DNA of 13,006 bases from Blastocladiella britannica (Eukaryota; Blastocladiomycota; Blastocladiomycetes; Blastocladiales; Blastocladiaceae). Both the position numbers and the translations under genes were made by a program. The DNA lies in assembly GCA_025349905.2 (NCBI GenBank), contig MU625049.1:1-13006 (forward strand), given 5' to 3'. The notes beneath the pieces are model-generated. The model did not search any database and was not told the DNA's origin. It was given only the letters and a program-made list of their open reading frames with translations. Positions 7,662 to 13,006 of this stretch are shown here, one piece after another. The stretch's first letter is position 1. Each line of letters opens with the position of its first letter.

Positions 7662-10600
7662 CTAATGGTGACCGTCCTGGCTGTTGGACGACGACGAGGA
7701 CAAGGGCGAGGAAGAGGTAATCCGCGCCTGCAATCGCAACAGTTCTTGGTCGTGCACCGTCATGGCAGCCCCTCCAATCCCAGACGGACCCGGTGACGGC
7801 ATCATCACGTCCGCGGTGGTGATGCTTTTGATGGTTGGATCCACGACGAGAGGAGTCTTTGGTGCCGCACTTGATGCCGCCGCCTGCCGATTCAGGAACG
7901 CGTCATTGTCCTCCAACTGCTTGCTCCACATTTCGCGGTACACTCCCTGATCGCGCGCTAGCAGCTCCTCGTGCGACCCGCGCTCCACAATCACCCCGTC
8001 CTTGAGCACGATGATCTGGTCGGCGTGGATCACCTGGATCCATTCCATTGTTGCCAATAAATTTTCTCAACAGGAATAAAAAAAATGAATAAAAAGTACC
8101 GTCGACAACCGATGCGCAATCATGAGCGTGGTTCGGTTTTCGGTCACGAGTCGCAGTTGGTTCTGCAGTAACCGCTCGGTGGTAGTATCCAGCGCGCTCG
8201 TAGCCTCGTCCCAGAACGTGATCACCGGGTTCTTCAGGAGCGTGCGGGCGACCGCGACGCGCTGTACTTCTCCTCCTTTATTTAGTTGTTTTTCGTCAGT
8301 GTTGGATCAGGTGAATGGACAAAATTGCAATGGGTAATACCTGATAACCGCAACCCGCGCTCACCCACGCGTGTGTCGTATCCCTCCGGAAACGACATGA
8401 TCCGATCGTGGATCTGCGCCGCCTGCGCCGCCGCCACCACCTCGTCGTCGGTCGCGCCGACCCGGCCGTACCGAATGTTGTAGCGAATGGTATCGTTGAA
8501 TAGGACTACGCAAATTGAATCAGCGTCTCCTTTCCCAATAAATATGAAAGGTTAAAAGGTACCGGTATCCTGCGGAACCACACCAATCAAGCCGCGCAGA
8601 TCCAGCTGGGCCATGGCTCGAATATCAATGCCATCGATCGTCACTCGGCCATTGACCACGTCGTAAAAGCGAAACAGCAGACGCATGCAGCTGCTTTTGC
8701 CGCTCCCAGAAGGTCCGACCTATATATATTGATTAAAAGTCAGTCCAGCTCAAAAATACAAAGAAAAGAACAATACGTGCCAACGCCACCGTCTTGCCCG
8801 CCGGCACCTCAAACGACACGTTCTTAAGCGTGGGTGTACGTGGATCGTACGCAAACTCCACGTTTTCAAAGCAAATGTGGCCCTCCATACGCGACGGCTT
8901 GATGTAGACTGGATCGGGCGCGTCTCGAATCTCGGGCACCACTGCAAGCAGGTGCAGCAGCGATTCCATGTCGACAAAGTTCTTTTGGAGTTGCCGGTAG
9001 TACCTATGTTTACACGTCGTTAGTTCACTTGCTCAAAAAGAAAAAGGATTTTGGACACGTACGATCCGAACGAGTTGAGCGGGCCGTATAGCTGCGTAAT
9101 GTACGAAATAAACAAGATGAACTCGCCGACCGTCATGGACCGCCGAACTGCAACACGATATGCACACAGCATGGCACCCGCGAGCAAGCCTAATTAATTA
9201 TAGAGTCAGCCCAATCAATCATCACCAACCGCGAGTAATACAAGGGAAGCAAAAAAAGTACCAAGCTGGATGATCAAGTTCTGGCTCATGCTGAGCCAGC
9301 TGGTCGTTAACGACGAGAGCCAGTCTGCGTCCTGGTACTCGCGCATGGCCTTGGCATACTGCGATACTTCGAATGCTTCCGCATTGTAGTACTTGACGGT
9401 TTCGAAATTCTATCTCAATCGTGATCAGGAAAACAGGTCCGAGAAAGACAATAAAAGGAGAAGCGAACCAACAATGAATCGACGGCACGCGCTTCCATGG
9501 CATTTTCGAGTGCGTTGCTGCGTTTCCGATGCTTGGTGCGCACTTCGGTAATGGCAACGGTGGCGACAATATACAAAACCTGTCGTAACCGGCAATAAGA
9601 TGGCCGTAACCCAAATAAAACAAATTTGGACGAACCATAGTCACAAACACAATAGCCGCAAACTCCCAGTCAAACTGGATCGCAAAGACAATCACGGCAA
9701 TCGCAATATCCACGAGCGTCGGCACAATGTTGAACAGCACCGTCGACAGCAGGTTGACAATCGAGGCCACCCCGCGCTCCTGGACCCGCAAGATCTCGCC
9801 CGTCTTGCGGTTCAAATGAAACCGATGGGACAGATCGTGCAAGTGAGCAAACATGCGCAACGAGATCGCTCGCGTCGTGTACTGCCCGATCGGCATCCAC
9901 AGCAAGTCTTGCGTGGTGGAGACCAAACCGACACCGCCTTGCAGGAACCGCAGGAGCACGTAGATGGCAATGGGTTCCCAGGGCATGTGCGGTGGGAGAT
10001 TCGGGTCTCGTGCATATTGGAATGTGAGCTCGTCCACAAGCGTCTTTATAATTTTGCGTGTGTGAGTACCCTACTTTCGCTATAAAATCGGAAAAGAATG
10101 GATATACCCACCCGCGTCTGAATCGGAAGCAACACATTGACCACGCGCCCAATGACCAACAAGAACCCGCACAAGAGCACCAGGAACTGCAAGTACCGAT
10201 CGCTGCGTGGCCACACAAACGGAAACAGCTTACGGAACTTGTCGGCATATTCGGCCATCGAGCTTGGCGGCTTGATTTTGGGCATCACTCCTGTGGCCGC
10301 GGTCGCTGCTGCTACTGCCTCAGCAGCGGAGGCCGTCGCAGGTGGTGCTGTCAGGGGAGTCGCTGCTGTAGGATTCGCATCGGTGGTTGTCGTTGTCGTG
10401 GCAGCCACTGCCGCCGCGACCGCCGCTGCCGAGCGAGGATCAGTACGGTGGGCACGGATGGCCTCGCTCGAGCGCGACCGCGCAGTGCGACTGCCCTCAC
10501 ATCCGCCACCGCCGTTGGGAATAGCAGTTGAACCGACCCATGGTCCAGTCGTACCTGCATCTGGGTTGTGGCTAGGGCGATGAAGGCGGTAACGGCGACG

Positions 10601-11629
10601 CCCAGCGCGCGACCGCGTAGGCGCCGACTCTTCGTCAAGCGACATGGAGAGTTCGGCCGAGGCAGCGGACCGGATACGAAACCGGGCCAGTGCCGCGGCA
10701 CTGAGAACCGCAGAGCCGACAGCAGGCAAAACCACCGCCGACATGAGGGCCAGCGACCGGTTCAGTGCATCGAGGTACGGCTGGTCGAGCGGCGTGGGCA
10801 TCGTCAGGTACTGCACGTGGTTGTAGGCCGAGACCAGCGACAGAAAAGCGGCCAGCGCCCATGGTGCCGCCAGCGTCCACGTCGAGTCCCAGTGGTAGCG
10901 TCGGGACGCCAGCAGAAGCGCCAACAGCGTCCAGGCAACGGCGCCGAGCAGGTGCGATGCAAGGAGAAGCGGGTAGGTCGCGAGCGAATCGTCATCGCTT
11001 TCGTTCAGGTCATTGATGCGGCGACTGCTATTGCAGTCAAGTAACAGGACGGGGCCACCAGATCCGGGCACGGCAGCCCGTGCATGCTGGTAAATGAGCA
11101 GGACGGATGCCAGCACGTACACGACAGCGGTGGCGACTGAGATCCCGGTCAGTGCGGCCGTCAGCAACGGTGGGGCGGGTGCATCGAGGACCCATGATGC
11201 ATGGTCGAGCGCGCTCGAGGCGGCAGTGCCCGAAGCCCCTTCCGATCCGCGCCAGGCGGCATCCGAGTCTGCGCCCGAGTCGGAGGAAGAGGACGCCGAG
11301 TCGTCCAAGATCGCGTTGGGAGCAACGGATCGGCCCAGAAGCGGCTCGGTATCATTATCGTTGTCGTCGGTTGCGCGTGTACCGTTCCGAGCAGCGGCAG
11401 CGGCGGCAGCAGTGGAAGACGAGTGCGAGGCATGGCGAGAGTGCCAAGGGCGCGGCGACGTGAGAGCGCGAGTGCGTGCGCGGGCACGGAACCAGGCGTG
11501 CAGATCGCGAGCGGCCAGGGCGGTGGCGACGAGGGCGAGCGGCAGAGTGGCCACCAATGAATTAACTCCAGGCGCCAGGCGCAGCGCGTAGGCTAGCGGC
11601 CAGTCGTTGGCGGCAGTTGTCAAAGGCAT
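7662..11629 (-). CDS. hmt1: HMT1/ABCB6-type ABC half-transporter with N-terminal TMD0
   Basis: Ten exons on the minus strand: 11629-10112, 10043-9636, 9579-9469, 9409-9262, 9189-9063, 9003-8781, 8719-8563, 8505-8341, 8275-8100, 8033-7662; introns 56-72 nt; 1134 residues, frame exact. About residues 1-330 are an extra membrane domain (TMD0, about five helices) interrupted by Ser/Asp- and Ala/Thr-rich loops. The core begins near [15 protein letters not shown] and [13 protein letters not shown], typical of the HMT1/ABCB6/ATM group, and has six helices. Nucleotide domain: Walker [10 protein letters not shown] (847-855), Q-loop Gln895, signature LSGGEVQ (951-957), Walker [14 protein letters not shown] (970-982), H-loop His1007. 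TMD0 plus this core points to the HMT1/ABCB6 subgroup rather than ATM1, which lacks TMD0. Known relatives move metal-thiol complexes or porphyrins across vacuolar or other organelle membranes; the substrate here is unproven. Half-transporters act as dimers. Unusual points: Val replaces the common Lys in LSGGEKQ, Trp precedes the Walker B Asp, and one intron has a GC donor. The last roughly 80 residues are a Ser/Pro-rich tail. Confidence 0.94.
8720..8780 (-). other. GC-AG intron splitting Walker A region of the ABC gene
   Basis: The exon reads GCG TTG up to 8781, then GCACGTATTG, and the acceptor ATATATAG ends at 8720. Joining TTG to GTC gives [13 protein letters not shown], the expected strand and Walker A. 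The only nearby GT (cac|GTATTG) gives the wrong phase and destroys the motif. The branch-like ACTGAC and the 61-nt length match the other introns. GCACGT differs by one base from GTACGT, a donor used elsewhere in this gene. Confidence 0.8.
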
Positions 11630-12362
11630 TCAGTTTCTTTTTTTTTTTCGAAATGTGGAAAGAGTACTTCTTAAAGAAAGTGCGAATGCGACTTCCACTT
11701 TGGTTTTCGTACTCTTGCACTGGGGCAGGATGAGGTACCCAATGCGCCGTCCCTCCATTTGGCATGTTCCCGTCGAATTTTTACAAGTCGGGATCTTCCC
11801 AAAAGGATTGGCGATCCGCTTAAAAATAGAAATGCACCGCTTTCGGCCCAACAATAGAGAAACTGGAGCTAACAGGATTGCTGAATAGTATAAAGAGCGG
11901 CCAAGGCCCTCATTGCGCTCCCAAGGCCTCCGACAATAATGCATCAATCCACCTGACCGAGTCTTCTTGTTACCAAGGAGGGCAGACTAAGGTGAGGGCG
12001 GCCAAGCGGTCGGCCACGTCGCCCCGTACCACGGACAATCACCCCCCGACCGCCGGCCCACTCATCGACACCACCCGATCACCCCTTTCTACTCGTCAAC
12101 AATTTACAATGGACCCAGTCCCAAACGACACTGTCCTGCCTGTTGACACGAAGCATAACAAGCCAGTGCCAGCGCACTGCTTCACTGCGGAAATGCCTCC
12201 TTGGACACAAAGATTGTCAACAACTTTTTGGCAACTCTCCTCGTTTCCCAAGTCAGGCCAGCAAGAATGTCTATGCTTGTGCGTGCCCACATACTTCTTC
12301 AGCTCGGATGTGCAGCTCGAATATAACCTTTGATTTACTTTTTAATCGCCAGCCATCCGGAT
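11630..12362. other. Intergenic region with weak ORFs on both strands
   Basis: This holds the promoter side of the ABC gene: the minus strand carries an A-rich leader (about ten A, then GAAACTGA) directly before the ATG at 11629. An open frame runs on the plus strand from 11878 to 12333 (151 codons), with an ATG at 12110. Only its middle (about 12000-12100) has the G/C third-position preference seen in real genes here. A minus-strand frame at 12096-12290 encodes a Cys-rich 64-residue peptide without codon preference. Neither resembles a family I know, and I do not call either as a gene. Confidence 0.4.
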
Positions 12363-12728
12363 TCATGGCATTGAACCCCTTCGCGTAAAGCCGTTCGAGA
12401 CGCGGGTGATCTTGATCTGGAACCAGCCGTCTCGCTGGATGGGCGCAAAATGGAGAAAGTAATCGTCGGTGGCGGGGAAGTCATGCGCGGACCGCAAGGG
12501 CCGAACACAGGCACACACCCACCTTGAATTGGTCACAGCCTCGACGTAGCAATGCAGCATGACGGGCAAGACGGCGTTGTGCGCCTCGACGCCGATGTGC
12601 AGCTCCTCCGTGATATAGGAACTCTGGCGCTCGATGCGCGCGGTGTACAAATAGTTGTGCAGCCGCATGTCGGCGCGGAACGGCACCTTGGTTGCACCTG
12701 CAATGTGAACTTGAGGCCGAAACCACAT
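12363..12728 (-). CDS. Unrecognised beta-rich protein, 3' part, probably incomplete
   Basis: The minus-strand frame from about 12697 to the stop at 12363 has strong G/C third positions and is clearly coding. It includes VPFRADMRLHNYLYTARIER, then ITEELHIGVEAHNAVLPVML with HCYVEA, and later DDYFLHFAPIQRDGWFQIKI. Alternating hydrophobic residues suggest beta strands. Codon preference fades just above 12697, where an intron acceptor sits (ATTGCAG|GTGCAACC), paired with a GTACGT donor at 12764 (67-nt intron). That pair does not connect to an open upstream frame in the right phase (a TAG lies close by). So either the intron is in the 5' leader and translation begins at the ATG at 12668, another donor is used, or translation starts at the ATG at 12728 without splicing. 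No membrane helix or signal peptide is visible in this part. Family not identified; a remote resemblance to the C-terminal half of ZP domains is noted in findings. Confidence 0.5.
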   Translation of the reverse strand: MWFRPQVHIAGATKVPFRADMRLHNYLYTARIERQSSYITEELHIGVEAHNAVLPVMLHCYVEAVTNSRWVCACVRPLRSAHDFPATDDYFLHFAPIQRDGWFQIKITRVSNGFTRRGSMP

Positions 12729-13006
12729 ATGATCAACAATCCAAAAAATTGCAATTGAACGTACGATTCCCCTAGTGCCGGGCGCCCACCGTGTTTCCCT
12801 TCAGCAACAAAAAGGGTCCACACCAGTGAAAAGGTTCGAGTAGAAGCGAAAGAGAGCAAGAGTTGGTGGGTCAAATAAGGCGCTTGTCCCAAGGGCGCAC
12901 CCCCGGAGCTATGGCCAGCGACGGTTCCCACCAGATATGTCCCAGCCGGTCGTACTGTAGAAAGAGAGCCGAGGTTGTGGCACAATCTTCTTCCTATTTC
13001 TCTCAA
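12729..13006. other. Unassigned window end, likely leader or intron of the last gene
   Basis: The minus strand is open across this stretch in one frame (13006 down to 12533), but codon third positions show no G/C preference, unlike confirmed exons. It holds the possible GTACGT donor at 12759-12764. I see no recognisable domain on either strand. It may be promoter, leader or intron sequence of the gene ending at 12363. Confidence 0.4.

Noticed and set aside
9222..9635. Continuation of ABC exon 2 as an unspliced C-terminus
   Set aside because: After VFVTM the unspliced translation is unrelated to any ABC protein, while splicing at 9636/9579 restores the expected [18 protein letters not shown].
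7662..11629. Functional gene cluster of tyrosinase with the HMT1-like transporter
   Set aside because: The genes are only convergent neighbours; no shared promoter, motif or pathway partner is visible.
12000..12040. tRNA-like GCGGCCAAGCGGTCGGCC stretch
   Set aside because: No T-arm GGTTCRA sequence, anticodon arm or matching acceptor stem follows.
12436..12523. A further intron (GTGGGT..CATCCAG) in the last minus-strand gene
   Set aside because: The enclosed sequence has strong coding third positions in the same frame, and splicing would shift the downstream part out of its coding frame.

Overview
The window is eukaryotic nuclear DNA, most likely from a fungus. All five clearly coding genes are interrupted by short introns (18 inferred, 55-78 nt). 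Exons are GC-rich with strong G/C preference at third codon positions, while introns and leaders are A/T-rich. The gene set (a Prm10-type membrane protein, DPH3, a GPI-anchored tyrosinase, an HMT1-type ABC half-transporter) fits a fungus. An early-diverging lineage such as a chytrid or Blastocladiomycota is my guess from the GC-rich exons, small introns and receptor-like protein; nothing here proves it.

Layout: (1) 9-3027, plus strand, a Prm10/ThrE-type multi-pass membrane protein with long disordered ends, 4 exons. (2) 3067-4852, plus, a receptor-like type I membrane protein: signal peptide in a small first exon, 12-Cys ectodomain, Ser/Thr stalk, one membrane helix, long disordered cytoplasmic tail. 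(3) 4913-5234, minus, DPH3/Kti11, 2 exons, complete at 83 residues. (4) 5591-7607, plus, a secreted tyrosinase with a Ser/Thr-rich stalk and a C-terminal GPI-type signal, 5 exons, 579 residues. (5) 7662-11629, minus, a complete HMT1/ABCB6-type ABC half-transporter, 10 exons, 1134 residues. (6) 12363 to about 12728, minus, the 3' part of an unrecognised gene that probably continues upstream. Stretches without a confident gene are 5235-5590, 11630-12362 and 12729-13006.

All exon joins were worked out by hand from GT..AG pairs, reading-frame continuity and protein motifs. For DPH3, the tyrosinase and the ABC transporter, every exon length closes the frame exactly. One ABC intron must use a GC donor to restore Walker A. 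Genes are tightly packed: two convergent pairs end 54-60 nt apart, and one tandem pair has only 39 nt between stop and start.

No operon-like cooperation is visible. The tyrosinase (a copper oxidase, possibly making melanin at the cell surface) and the HMT1-like transporter (heavy-metal or thiol-conjugate export to the vacuole in known family members) are neighbours, but nothing in the sequence shows they work together. I saw no mobile element, tRNA, rRNA or CRISPR array.
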